64,000 nt of DNA. Source: Nocardia sp. NBC_00508. Lineage in GTDB: Bacteria > Actinomycetota > Actinomycetes > Mycobacteriales > Mycobacteriaceae. This document shows, one piece after another, positions 37,200 through 45,485 of the stretch (position 1 is the stretch's first letter; every line of letters starts with the position of its first letter). The position numbers and the translations under genes were made by a program. The notes below the pieces were generated by a model. The model saw only the letters and a program-made list of their open reading frames with translations. It ran no database searches and was not told the DNA's origin. The stretch spans positions 3,596,001-3,660,000 of the forward strand of contig NZ_CP107852.1 of assembly GCF_036346875.1 (NCBI RefSeq), written 5' to 3'.

Positions 37200-37545
37200 G
37201 GCGTGTTCGCGGCTGTGTTTATTTGGCCGCGACTGCGTCGCGGCGTGTTCGCGGCCCCCTTGTGGCTCGCGTCCGAGCGACCGCCGCTGGCGACTTCGTC
37301 GCGGACGCGGCGGCCGCTCGGACGCGAGCCGGGCCGCGAACGGGCAATGCTCGATCTCGCTTCGCTCGAAAACGGAAGTGGGGCCCAGTGGTCACGCAAT
37401 GCGGAAACCACAGCACCTATGATCGCCGACACCTGTGTGGGCCAGTGGACGCCGCTGGCGACTGCGTCGCGGACGCGGCGGCCGCTCGGACGCGAGCCGG
37501 GCCGCGAACGGGCAATGCTCGGTCTCGCTTCGCTCGAAAGTCGTG
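37200..37545 (+). repeat. dispersed palindromic repeat, locus A (two tandem units, 168-bp period)
   Basis: The region holds two units offset by exactly 168 bases; a 37-base core beginning CTCGGACGCGAGCC occurs at 37317-37353 and 37485-37521. Unit 1 contains a giant hairpin: 24-base arms 37264-37287 and 37307-37330 with one mismatch, and a nested GCGAC-TTC-GTCGC in the loop. Smaller TGC-loop hairpins precede it (near 37229). The same elements occur inverted at 58.2-58.8 kb and as fragments at 39.2 and 59.75 kb. The rest of the gap 37152-37816 has no real gene; apparent long frames arise because 168 is a multiple of three. Confidence 0.85.
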
Positions 37546-37798
37546 GAATCGGTGTTGTCGTGCGTGAGACGGGTTCGGTGCGATGGAAAGTCTGCTCGGA
37601 CGAACCGGCGGCCGAAAGTGTGCTGGTCACCGGACTGTGCGGCATTGTGTCTGGGGCTGTGCTGTGGAATGTCATTTTGTCCAAGTGCGATGGTGCGCTT
37701 TTCGGCGGAACCGTATGCGACGGGGTTTTCGCGGTCAGATTGTGGTTTGCCCCTGGATCGCTGGAGGCGTAGGGCGGTGTTCGGTGAGGTCGGATGGG

Positions 37799-37816
37799 GG
37801 AGTAAGTATTTACTCC
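37799..37816 (+). promoter_or_regulatory. palindrome/hairpin abutting the S4-protein start
   Basis: GGAGTAAGTATTTACTCC is a perfect 7-bp inverted repeat with loop GTAT ending at the base before ATG 37817. Its left arm contains the only plausible Shine-Dalgarno (GGGGAG). In RNA it would hide the ribosome site; in DNA it could be a dimeric-repressor operator. Confidence 0.6.
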
Positions 37817-38035
37817 ATGTCAGAACCAGTCGATGTGCCGATCGATGATGACGTCATTCGGCTCGGTCAATTTCTCAAGCTGGCCAACTTGATCGAATCG
37901 GGTTCGGAGGCAAAGACGGTGATCGCCGCCGGATTGGTGCGAGTGAACGATGAGGTCGAGCTACGTCGTGGACGGCAGTTGCACGTCGGTGACGTGGTCG
38001 CCATCGCCGGTCACAAGGCCAGAGTGTCCGGCTGA
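37817..38035 (+). CDS. small S4-domain RNA-binding protein
   Basis: A 72-residue protein starting M-S-E-P-V-D-V-P at 37817. Almost the whole length is an S4 fold: I-R-L-G-Q-F-L-K-L-A-N-L-I-E-S-G-S-E-A-K, G-L-V-R-V-N-D-E and the closing L-H-V-G-D-V-V-A-I. It is similar to YbcJ/RlbA-type ribosome-associated S4 proteins that help rescue or assemble ribosomes. It is isolated, preceded by the repeat island and a hairpin that overlaps its ribosome-binding site, and converges on rraA. Confidence 0.88.
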   Translation: MSEPVDVPIDDDVIRLGQFLKLANLIESGSEAKTVIAAGLVRVNDEVELRRGRQLHVGDVVAIAGHKARVSG

Positions 38036-38092
38036 CCGCGCCTGCGCGGCGGTCGGCAGTCGGCTCCGGAGTGTGACCCGGGCGCCGCCGAC

Positions 38093-38587
38093 TCAGCTCT
38101 CGGCGCGCACGACGATGCCGTCGTGGTCGCTGTAGAGCATCTCGCCGGGAACGAAGGTGACCCCGCCGAATTCGACCGGCACATCACGGTCACCGCTGCC
38201 GCTCTGGGTGCTCTTGCGCGGGTTGGTGCCCAGCGCCTTGATGCCGATATCGAGGGTGCGCAGGATGGCGGAGTCGCGGACCGCGCCGTTGACGATGACG
38301 CCTGCCCAGCCGTTCTCGACACCGCGCCCGGCGATGATGTCGCCCACCAGCGCGGTGTGCACGCTCGCGCCGCCGTCGACCACGAGCACCTTGCCTTCGC
38401 CCGGTTCGCCGAGCGTCTGCTTCACCAGCAGGTTGTCCTGGAAGCAGCGGATGGTGGTGATGCGTCCGGAGAACGCCGCGCGCGCGCCGAACTGAATGAA
38501 CTGCGTGTCGCAGCTGCGGATCTCCGGGCCGATCTCATCGGCCAGGTCGGCGGTGGCGATTACATTCTGTTCGGTCACTGTGCTCAT
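38093..38587 (-). CDS. rraA: RraA-family protein
   Basis: A 164-residue protein starting M-S-T-V-T-E-Q at 38587. The RraA/DlpA fold is evident from A-D-L-A-D-E-I-G near the N-terminus, [13 protein letters not shown] near 75, G-D-I-I-A-G and [11 protein letters not shown] near 110. The name reflects RNase E inhibition in E. coli. In actinobacteria some members act instead as 4-hydroxy-4-methyl-2-oxoglutarate/oxaloacetate aldolases, and the G-x-x-R-D motif here is compatible with either. It converges on the S4 protein gene. Confidence 0.88.
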   Translation of the reverse strand: MSTVTEQNVIATADLADEIGPEIRSCDTQFIQFGARAAFSGRITTIRCFQDNLLVKQTLGEPGEGKVLVVDGGASVHTALVGDIIAGRGVENGWAGVIVNGAVRDSAILRTLDIGIKALGTNPRKSTQSGSGDRDVPVEFGGVTFVPGEMLYSDHDGIVVRAES

Positions 38588-38703
38588 CTTGCCGTGCCTG
38601 CGCCACGGTGCGATCGCGGGGCTGTGTCTGCTCGGGACGTCGAGTCTCCCCGCACATGGTTGCTCAGCGCACGCGCGTCTTCGGCTCGCGTCCGCGGCAG
38701 GCG

Positions 38704-39069
38704 CTATCGGTGGCCGTAGCGCAGTTCGTACAGGTCCCGGTCGTGTTCGGAGACTTTGCCGTGGTCGACCAATTCCGGATTCAAGCCGTGCTGGACCAGG
38801 CGGAATCGGCGCCAGACGTAACTGAGCGCGACCGTGAAGACGACCAGGGGAACGATCATCATCACGATCAAGCCGATCTTGAGCGGTAGCGGCCCGGGGA
38901 ACAGCAGCACCAAGGCGAAGAACGGGATGATCGGCCCGAGAAACCGGACGAGATAGCGTTCCACGGCCCCGTGCCCAACGAGGTCGTGGATGACCCACTC
39001 GTGCAGCTCCTCGGGGAGCTCGCGGCCGACATCGTAGGCGATCCGCTGCCTTATCGTGGGGGTTTTCAT
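38704..39069 (-). CDS. DUF5313 membrane protein (copy 1)
   Basis: A 121-residue protein. The N-terminal [14 protein letters not shown] and [10 protein letters not shown] are followed by two hydrophobic helices (about residues 40-58 and 62-82) and the conserved [15 protein letters not shown] near 86-100. This is the DUF5313 pattern of mycobacteria and nocardiae. Its function is unknown. A paralogue lies 145 bases upstream on the same strand, and a repeat fragment sits between the two. Confidence 0.82.
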   Translation of the reverse strand: MKTPTIRQRIAYDVGRELPEELHEWVIHDLVGHGAVERYLVRFLGPIIPFFALVLLFPGPLPLKIGLIVMMIVPLVVFTVALSYVWRRFRLVQHGLNPELVDHGKVSEHDRDLYELRYGHR

Positions 39070-39176
39070 GTATCCAGGCTATGCCTGTGATATAAGCCAC
39101 CGCTAGCTTCAGGTGCTCGCAACCGGCGAGCAGCGAACATCCAGCTGTGGTTGCCCTCGCACGGCAACCACACTGG

Positions 39177-39213
39177 CCCGACCCTCGCTTTCGAGCGAAG
39201 CGAGACCGAGCAA
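39177..39213 (-). repeat. fragment of the dispersed repeat family
   Basis: On the minus strand this stretch reads GCTCGGTCTCGCTTCGCTCG, matching the end of unit 2 at 37.5 kb, and then GGGCC. It lies between the two DUF5313 genes, directly after the stop of the upstream copy. A short inverted repeat (GGTTGC ... GCAACC, about 39148-39168) adjoins it. Confidence 0.6.
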
Positions 39214-39214
39214 A

Positions 39215-39589
39215 TCAGGCACGGCCGTGCCTGCGCTCGTAGTCGAGGCGTTCGCGTTCGGTCCGGCGACGGGCGTCGGCATCCGCCAGCGCAGGGTCGA
39301 GTCCATGCTTGATCAGCCGGTGCCGCCGGTAGACGTACAGCAACGCCACCGTGAAGTAGATCAGCGGCAGGTACAGCAGCGCCATCATCGCCAAGCCCAT
39401 CCACAGCGGACCGGGCAGCAGCAGGAACAGCATCAATACCGGAAGCACGGGCACCAGAAACCGCAGCAGATAACGCCGCGTCGCACCGGGACCGAGCAGG
39501 TCCGCACGTACCCAATCGGACATCGAGTCCGGCAGCGTGCGGCCGCAGATATAGCCGATCTGCTGAGTGAAGGAGGGGGTGGTGCTCAC
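39215..39589 (-). CDS. DUF5313 membrane protein (copy 2)
   Basis: 124 residues from the GTG at 39589 (M-S-T-T-P-S-F-T-Q-Q). It has the same order as copy 1: Y-I-C-G-R-T-L-P, W-V-R-A-D-L-L-G-P-G, two membrane helices and Y-R-R-H-R-L-I-K-H-G-L-D-P-A-L. Identity to copy 1 is moderate, so the duplication is not recent. A tail rich in Arg and Asp follows. Its function is unknown. The pair may form heteromeric membrane complexes, which is inference only. Confidence 0.8.
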   Translation of the reverse strand: MSTTPSFTQQIGYICGRTLPDSMSDWVRADLLGPGATRRYLLRFLVPVLPVLMLFLLLPGPLWMGLAMMALLYLPLIYFTVALLYVYRRHRLIKHGLDPALADADARRRTERERLDYERRHGRA

Positions 39590-39713
39590 CCCTCCAGCAT
39601 CCCGACCCGGGTGTCTCGCGTGCAACCCGGCCCACCCGAGTCAGCCGACTCCACGACCAACTCGTCCATGCGTCACATGGCGAGCCGCAAAAGGGAGGTG
39701 GGACAGCTCCGAA

Positions 39714-40172
39714 TCAAGCAGTGCGCGCGACGTGGAAGGCCGCGATCTGCGTGACGAGGTTGTGTGTGGTGTGCTGTACGGCGATCTTCACGAACGGCTC
39801 GATGGTCTTGCCCAGCGCCCGCCCGGCCAACCCGCCCGGCACCCGGTAGTCCACGATCGCGTCGACCGTGCACAAAGCGTCGCCCTTGGCGTGGAACAAG
39901 AAGGTGGATTCGATCTCGAAACCCTTGATGGACTTCACGCCGATGGCGTAGCCCTGCTCCCAACGGATCACCTCGATCCGCGACTTCAGCGCGGCGGGTC
40001 CCAGCTTCATGTGTCCGTCGAAGGTGGCGCCGACACCTTCGGTCTGCTCGCCGACCGGCGTGAAGGATTGGACGCCGTGCAGGAAGCGCGGCAGATTCTG
40101 GTAGTCGTTCACATACGCGAACGCGGACTCCGCCGAGGCCACACAATCCTCGACGATCTTCACTTCGGTCAT
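39714..40172 (-). CDS. SRPBCC (START-like) family protein
   Basis: A 152-residue single-domain protein. M-T-E-V-K-I-V-E-D-C-V-A-S-A opens the first strand, followed by A-F-A-Y-V-N-D-Y-Q-N-L-P-R-F, typical of polyketide-cyclase/dehydrase-like SRPBCC proteins. The last helix (near 115-140) closes a hydrophobic pocket that may bind a lipid or small molecule. There are no catalytic residues to name. It lies 34 bases after copD on the same strand and could be read through from the copper operon. Confidence 0.82.
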   Translation of the reverse strand: MTEVKIVEDCVASAESAFAYVNDYQNLPRFLHGVQSFTPVGEQTEGVGATFDGHMKLGPAALKSRIEVIRWEQGYAIGVKSIKGFEIESTFLFHAKGDALCTVDAIVDYRVPGGLAGRALGKTIEPFVKIAVQHTTHNLVTQIAAFHVARTA

Positions 40173-40206
40173 GGGGAAACACTAACCGGGGCAGGGCGAC
40201 ACCGAT

Positions 40207-41166
40207 TCATGCGGTGACCGCGAGCGCCGCGGCCAGCCCGAATGCCAGCGCCATCACGACCACCTCGGCGACCGCCCGGCGCAGCGAGGCCTCCGCGCCC
40301 ATCCGGTGGTCGGCCGCCCGTGGCACCCAGCTGCGCCGCCACCACCACCCGAGCGCGAGCAGTCCGAGCAGCACCACGGTCTTGGCGAGCAGGATCCTGC
40401 CGTAGCCGGTCGTGACGAAAGGACCGATCCCGCCGACGCGGACCAGGCCGTTCAGCAATCCGGTCATCCCCACTGTCACCACCAGCGGCAGCGCGACCGC
40501 CGAATAGCGCGGCAGTACGACCGCCCACTCGCCACGGGTCCGCACCACCAGTGCCAGCGCGATCAGCACACCGAACCAGGCGGCCGCCGCCAACGCGTGC
40601 ACCGCCGCGAGCACCGAGCCGAACGCCTGCTGCGACATGTGCCCGGTGATCGGGCGCAACGCCAACGCGACCGCCGCGAACACCAGGACCAGGTCGGTCG
40701 AGGCGGACCGAGGCCGTCGGAAGGCCAGCGCCGACCCGCCCGCCACCGCACCGACGCCGATCAGGATCGCGATACCGACCTGCCCGCCGCTGACGTCGAC
40801 GAGGTAGGTGCCGAACTCCGCGGCGCCCAGGTCGGCCACCGGAACGCCGACCACGTCCGCCGCCTCGAAGACCAACACGGCGAACTCGGCGATCGCCCAA
40901 ACCCCGGCGAGGACCGCGAGCAATCGCCAGGGTGTCCGCAGCCGCGGCGCCACCCTCGGCAGCGCGGCCAACCCGAGCGCGGTCGCACCGACGCCGTCGG
41001 CTACCACGCGGACCACGGCCTCGGCGGGTAGCGGCCCTGGCAGGATCAGCACCCAGGCGAGCGCTACGCCGAGCAGCCCAGACGGAACGGCCAGCAGCAG
41101 CGCAGGCCAGGGCACCCGGCCAGCTGGCCGCCGGGCGCCCCGGCCGCCGGTCTTCGCGTCGTTCAC
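40207..41166 (-). CDS. copD: CopD-family copper resistance membrane protein
   Basis: 319 residues; the GTG start at 41166 overlaps the copC stop (GTGA), so translation is coupled. Eight or nine hydrophobic segments are visible. The CopD domain shows conserved residues R-P-I-T-G-H-M-S near 190, A-V-H-A-L-A-A-A-A-W-F-G-V near 210 and the G-Y-G-R-I-L-L-A-K segment near 270, where His and Trp/Tyr residues line the membrane. It should move or sense copper with periplasmic CopC. Confidence 0.88.
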   Translation of the reverse strand: MNDAKTGGRGARRPAGRVPWPALLLAVPSGLLGVALAWVLILPGPLPAEAVVRVVADGVGATALGLAALPRVAPRLRTPWRLLAVLAGVWAIAEFAVLVFEAADVVGVPVADLGAAEFGTYLVDVSGGQVGIAILIGVGAVAGGSALAFRRPRSASTDLVLVFAAVALALRPITGHMSQQAFGSVLAAVHALAAAAWFGVLIALALVVRTRGEWAVVLPRYSAVALPLVVTVGMTGLLNGLVRVGGIGPFVTTGYGRILLAKTVVLLGLLALGWWWRRSWVPRAADHRMGAEASLRRAVAEVVVMALAFGLAAALAVTA

Positions 41167-41702
41167 CGCTTCGGGCCGCGGCTCCTGCCGCCGAACAACG
41201 CGAATGCGAGCCCGCCGCCGAAGAGCACGATCGCGCCGACGATGAACACCCACAGCGGAACCCCGCCCGAGTCGTCCGTGCTCTCGCTCGCCTTCGCGTT
41301 GGGCTTGGGCCCGGGCGTGCCGTTGCCGGGCTTGCTGAGCGTGAAGTGCCGTTTGCCGCTGACCGGGTGGCCGTCGGCCGAGGTCACCCGGTAGGCGATG
41401 GTGTACTCGCCGACCGGCCCCAGCTCGCCGAGGGCGACGCCGACCGTCCTGCCCTCGACCACCGGATCGCCCTTGGACCAGAGGTTGCCGTCCGGGCCGA
41501 CGACGGTGAGCGAAGGGAAGCTGGGTTGCAGGTCTTCGTTGAACGTGACGCTGGCCCGCGCCGGTCCGGTGTCGACGGTCGCGTTGTCCTCCGGAACGCT
41601 GCCGGTGGCCGCGGAGTGCGCGGTGGCGACTCCCGTTGCGGCGATACCGAATCCGAGCAGGAACAGGCCCGCCACAACGGCGGTGAGCAGACGGCGGGTC
41701 AT
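41163..41702 (-). CDS. copC: CopC-family copper-binding protein with C-terminal anchor
   Basis: A 179-residue protein. The signal peptide ends V-A-T-A, so the mature protein begins with His (H-S-A-A-T-G-S-V-P-E), which provides the N-terminal copper ligand of CopC. The later D-G-H-P-V-S-G segment carries the second His, and the cupredoxin-like fold spans about 100 residues. A Pro/Asn linker and one C-terminal helix anchor it to the membrane. Its ATG overlaps the ycnI stop and its stop overlaps the copD start, giving a tightly coupled operon. Confidence 0.92.
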   Translation of the reverse strand: MTRRLLTAVVAGLFLLGFGIAATGVATAHSAATGSVPEDNATVDTGPARASVTFNEDLQPSFPSLTVVGPDGNLWSKGDPVVEGRTVGVALGELGPVGEYTIAYRVTSADGHPVSGKRHFTLSKPGNGTPGPKPNAKASESTDDSGGVPLWVFIVGAIVLFGGGLAFALFGGRSRGPKR

Positions 41703-42355
41703 GAGCGCCGCCCCCGAATCACATTGCCGAGACCCAGCGCGACGCCGAGCACGCCGAGCGCGAGGCCGATCCCGCCCAGCCAGCGGGCGGTGTCGTCGGC
41801 GTGGTCCGCGTCGTCGTCCGCGGCCTCGCTGCCCACCTTGTGCCCGTCTACCGCGTTCGCTTCCCCGGTCAGGGTGATCGACGGCGCCGGGTGTTCGGGC
41901 TCGTCGCCGTCCTTGCCGACCGGCTGATCCCAGCTGACCACCTTGCCGTCGGAGTAGGTCTGCTCGGCCGGGAAGCTGACCGAATCCTGCTTGGGCAGCG
42001 GGCCGACCGACACCGCGAACCGTTGGAATTGACCAGGTGGAATGCCGGGCGCATCGGGGGCAGCGGTCCAGGTGATCGCGGTGACCTCGGACTTGTCGTT
42101 GCGTTCGACCCTGGCCGACCAGCCCGCGATGGGCTCGGTCCGAGCGGATTTCAGATTGGGCAGGGTGACGGTGAGCGCCGTGGTGCTCGCGGTGTCGGAT
42201 TCGGTGGGCACCCGGAAGGTGGCGACGGCGTATCCGCCCGGTGTCGCCCCGGGCGCGTCCACCGTGACATGTGCCGCGGCGGAGCCGCAGGCGAGCAGGA
42301 CGAGTCCTGCCGCGGCGGCCGTCGTGCCGACGGCGCGCGAAATCGAGCTGTGCAT
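41699..42355 (-). CDS. ycnI: YcnI-family (DUF1775) copper-binding protein
   Basis: 218 residues from ATG 42355. The signal peptide ends G-S-A-A-A and the mature N-terminus is His-Val-Thr, so the first His forms the histidine-brace-type copper site of YcnI proteins. V-D-A-P-G-A-T-P-G-G and the Trp of G-W-S-A (near 95) are conserved. A C-terminal membrane helix (about 193-212) anchors it. It is thought to act as a copper chaperone with CopC and CopD, which follow in the same operon. Confidence 0.9.
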   Translation of the reverse strand: MHSSISRAVGTTAAAAGLVLLACGSAAAHVTVDAPGATPGGYAVATFRVPTESDTASTTALTVTLPNLKSARTEPIAGWSARVERNDKSEVTAITWTAAPDAPGIPPGQFQRFAVSVGPLPKQDSVSFPAEQTYSDGKVVSWDQPVGKDGDEPEHPAPSITLTGEANAVDGHKVGSEAADDDADHADDTARWLGGIGLALGVLGVALGLGNVIRGRRS

Positions 42356-42395
42356 GCTGAAGCCTTCTGTCTGAAGGGAAGTGGGTGTCGAGGAG

Positions 42396-42935
42396 TCAGG
42401 CCGGCACGGGTGGGGCGCGAGGACCGATCGCGCCGTTCGGCGCACAGCGATAGGGCGGAAGACCGGGATCCGGCCATTGCGGCGCGCCGACGATCCGCGA
42501 CGTCCGCGGTCGAGCGAGTATCGCGCGCAGTGCACCGGAGGCGACGGCGTGCAGCCGCTCGGCGAGCACGATCAGGACCGCGCAACCGAGCGTCGCGACG
42601 GCGTGCGCGAACAGCATCCACCCGGCGGGCAGTATGGAAAGCGTTGTGGCGCCGCCGGTTCCGCGCCCGGTGTGGTCGTGCCCGAGCGGACCCGACAGGG
42701 CGGCGTGGCTCGCCAGCTGACCTGCCCCCAGCAACCCGAGGACGACGGGACCCGGACGCACCGGCACCGCGCCCGCGGCCGACCCCATCACTGTGGCGAT
42801 CAGCAACAGCAGCGTCAGCTCGGTGGAATCGGGAATACCGCCGCCCGCGGCCCCATGCGCTGCGACGGCGAGCGTGGCGACGAGCGCACCGACCAGGCCA
42901 CCGCGCAGGCGGCCGGCGATCGGGTGCGGGGACAT
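42396..42935 (-). CDS. multi-pass membrane protein at the head of the copper operon
   Basis: A 179-residue protein with four hydrophobic segments in the first 130 residues and a His-containing loop G-H-D-H-T-G near 85. The C-terminal 40 residues are Pro-rich. Its stop is 40 bases before ycnI and all four genes share the strand, so it probably belongs to the ycnI-copC-copD operon. The G-H-D-H motif could bind metal, but no characterised family comes to mind. Confidence 0.75.
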   Translation of the reverse strand: MSPHPIAGRLRGGLVGALVATLAVAAHGAAGGGIPDSTELTLLLLIATVMGSAAGAVPVRPGPVVLGLLGAGQLASHAALSGPLGHDHTGRGTGGATTLSILPAGWMLFAHAVATLGCAVLIVLAERLHAVASGALRAILARPRTSRIVGAPQWPDPGLPPYRCAPNGAIGPRAPPVPA

Positions 42936-42949
42936 CGGGACGGTGCGGC

Positions 42950-43594
42950 TCAGCGCACGCCGAGCCGGGCCAGGATGTCGGACTCGATCCCGGACAACTC
43001 GTGGGTGATCGACGTGTGCACGGCGCGGCGTCGATGGGCGGGCATCTGGTCGGCGGTGCGCACGGCGGCGGTCAGGCTGCCGAGACGGTCCTTGGTGGCG
43101 GCGGCGAACTTCTGCGTCTCGCCCTTGTCCTTGCCATCCTGCGTGCCGACCTGCTCCAGCGCCGCTTCCGCATTCGCGATCCTGGCCTGGAGCTTCCCGC
43201 CGTGACCGGTGAAGTCGCCGAGCTGGTCGATGCCGACGCCGAGCTGCTGGGCGCGGCGGCTGTCGAGCCGACCGCGCAGGAACGTCGCGCCACGGTAGGC
43301 GAGCGGGGCGAGGACCGGGATGAGCACGCGGGCCACACCGAGGTACTTCTTGACCTGACTCGCGGTGAACGGATCACGCTCGGCCTTGGCCGCCAGTTTC
43401 AGCGCGGCCTTCTCCTCCGCTTGGAGCGTGGCGATCTGTGCCTCGGCGACCTTTCGCTGGGTGCGCGCCTCGGCACGGCGGGCCTTGCGGTCGTTCCTGG
43501 CGGCCAGCTTGGCCTCGATCGTGGCCTTGTGCTTGAGGGCTTTCGCCTCGGCCCTGCGGCTCGGCCGCCGTTTGCGCTTCGTGAACAACCCCAT
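42950..43594 (-). CDS. basic coiled-coil protein (DUF6474-like)
   Basis: A 214-residue protein starting M-G-L-F-T-K-R-K-R-R at 43594. The first 90 residues are strongly basic and helical, with many Lys, Arg and Ala (coiled coil). A short hydrophobic stretch (about 100-118) and a second helical region follow, ending L-S-G-I-E-S-D-I-L-A-R-L-G. This matches a conserved mycobacterial and nocardial protein family of unknown role (DUF6474, from memory). It lies 14 bases upstream of the copper-operon head gene in the same direction. Confidence 0.72.
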   Translation of the reverse strand: MGLFTKRKRRPSRRAEAKALKHKATIEAKLAARNDRKARRAEARTQRKVAEAQIATLQAEEKAALKLAAKAERDPFTASQVKKYLGVARVLIPVLAPLAYRGATFLRGRLDSRRAQQLGVGIDQLGDFTGHGGKLQARIANAEAALEQVGTQDGKDKGETQKFAAATKDRLGSLTAAVRTADQMPAHRRRAVHTSITHELSGIESDILARLGVR

Positions 43595-43757
43595 CGAAGG
43601 CCCTCCGTCATGCTGGTTCGCCATGGCAGTACGACGCCGGGGAAGCCCGTCCGCCCATGTCACACAGTTCGCCGCTACCCTATCGGGTCCATGCTCACGG
43701 CTGCGAGGGTATAGACACCTACCGGAGTTGTCGGGGGGAGGGACCATACTGCATAGC

Positions 43758-45485
43758 GTGGATTCGGACATCGGTGACCAGGATGGTCGCAAGCGCAACG
43801 GCACAGCCGTGGATCGGCCCGCCGACGTGTCGACCGCCTTCATCGATGCCAGGGCGCTGATCGGATGCCGCCACCGCCTGCGTCTGGACGCGGCACATCC
43901 CGAAGCGCTGGCGGGAATCTCCGAGGACGCGGGCGTGCGCCAGCGCAGGGATGCCGCGGCAACGCACCGCAGGCGGGTGCGCGACGCGCTGATCGAGGCG
44001 GCCCCCGAAGCGTGGGTGGTGATCGATCCGCACCTGCGCGCCGCCGAGCGGGCCGAAGCGACGATGCGCGCGTGTGCGGCAGGGGCGCAACGCATCTGGG
44101 GCGGGCTCCTGCCGCAGGAGCCGGAAACGGGTCGGCGCGGCGGCGCGGAGATCCTGCTGCGTGACGAGGACCGCGGCGGATACATACCGGTCATCGTGGT
44201 GAACCACAAAGTGACCGATCCGCGCCAACCGGAACCGGCCGACTTCCACCCCACCACCACGGACCCGTATCACTGGAATCCGCAGCCGGATCCGTACCGC
44301 AAACTACGTCAGCAGCCCCGCGACCAGCAGCGGCTCGCCCACCTGCACCGAATGCTGCAGCGCCACGGCCTGGCCAGTCCCGCAGTGGTCGGTGGCGTGA
44401 TCGGCTTCGACTTCGACCGCATCCTGGTGCACGACCTCGCCCCGCTGCTGGCCGACTACGACCGGCGTTACGCCGACCGGATCGCGGTGGTGCGCGGCAA
44501 GCTGCCGACCGTGCCGTCCAAGGTGCCCGAGTGCAGGCAGTGCCCGTGGTGGACGCGGGGCATCGAGGGGCCGAGCTGCGAGGGCTGGCTGATCGAGCGC
44601 CGCGACGTCAGCTTGGTGGCGCCCGGATCCCGCGCCGAGGTGCTGCGCGGGCACGGCGTCGAGACGATCGACGAGCTGGCCGCCTGGATCGGCGACGATC
44701 CCGAGGACTGGCAGCACGGTCCGTTCGACGAGGCTGTGGTCACGGCGCGGGCCTGGATCGCCGGTGCGCCGCTGGTGCGCCGGGTCGAGCCGGTGCGGGT
44801 CCGGCGGGCGGACGTGGAGGTCGACGTCGACCTGGAAAGCTTCCAAGAGCACGGCGCCTACCTGTGGGGCACGCTGCTGGACGGCGTGTACCGCCCGTTC
44901 GTGACCTGGGACCCGCTGCCGACCGAGGACGAGGGCCGCTCCTTCGGCGAGTTCTGGACCTGGCTGATGACCGTGCGCGCCGAGGCGGCCGCGTCCGGGA
45001 AGACGTTCGCCGCCTACTGCTATTCGCGCACCGCCGAGGACAAGTGGCTGTACGAGTCGGCGCGCCGATTCGCGGGCAGGCCGGGCGTGCCGACACATGA
45101 GCAGGTGCGCGCGTTCGTGGACGGGCCGCAGTGGGTGGACATGTTCCAGGCCGTGTCCGACCAGTTCATCTGCCCGAACGGCAAGGGACTGAAGAAGATC
45201 GCACCCGTCGCCGGATTCGCCTGGCGCGATCCCGAGGCGGGCGGGGAGGCGTCGATGAGCTGGTATCGACTCGCGGTCGGCTACGACGGCGCGCCACCCG
45301 ACCCGACCCAGCGCACCCGGTTGCTGGAGTACAACGAGGACGACGTCCGCGCCACCCAGGTGTTGCGCGAGTGGATGACGACCCGCGCCGACCTCGAGGT
45401 TCCTGGCCTGACCGATTTCCGGCACGCGTCCTCGGTACCTCCTTCGGCCCCGTCGCTCGGCAGCGGCGGTACCATCGCGACGTGA
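43758..45485 (+). CDS. TM0106-family RecB-like putative nuclease
   Basis: A 575-residue protein whose GTG at 43758 is the likely start. The N-terminal half is a RecB-like nuclease region: C-R-H-R near residue 34, the E-x-K-like core around E-I-L-L-R-D and V-N-H-K near 150, and the Cys cluster C-R-Q-C-P-W-W with a downstream E-G-P-S-C near 260-275. The C-terminal half resembles an RNase H-like domain with Y-N-E-D-D-V-R-A-T near 540. Activity is predicted only. Its stop overlaps the htpG start (GTGA), so both are translated together. Confidence 0.85.
   Translation: MDSDIGDQDGRKRNGTAVDRPADVSTAFIDARALIGCRHRLRLDAAHPEALAGISEDAGVRQRRDAAATHRRRVRDALIEAAPEAWVVIDPHLRAAERAEATMRACAAGAQRIWGGLLPQEPETGRRGGAEILLRDEDRGGYIPVIVVNHKVTDPRQPEPADFHPTTTDPYHWNPQPDPYRKLRQQPRDQQRLAHLHRMLQRHGLASPAVVGGVIGFDFDRILVHDLAPLLADYDRRYADRIAVVRGKLPTVPSKVPECRQCPWWTRGIEGPSCEGWLIERRDVSLVAPGSRAEVLRGHGVETIDELAAWIGDDPEDWQHGPFDEAVVTARAWIAGAPLVRRVEPVRVRRADVEVDVDLESFQEHGAYLWGTLLDGVYRPFVTWDPLPTEDEGRSFGEFWTWLMTVRAEAAASGKTFAAYCYSRTAEDKWLYESARRFAGRPGVPTHEQVRAFVDGPQWVDMFQAVSDQFICPNGKGLKKIAPVAGFAWRDPEAGGEASMSWYRLAVGYDGAPPDPTQRTRLLEYNEDDVRATQVLREWMTTRADLEVPGLTDFRHASSVPPSAPSLGSGGTIAT

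Noticed and set aside
37200-37545. Insertion sequence
   Set aside because: No transposase frame and no clear target-site duplication are seen; a non-autonomous element remains possible and is listed under findings.
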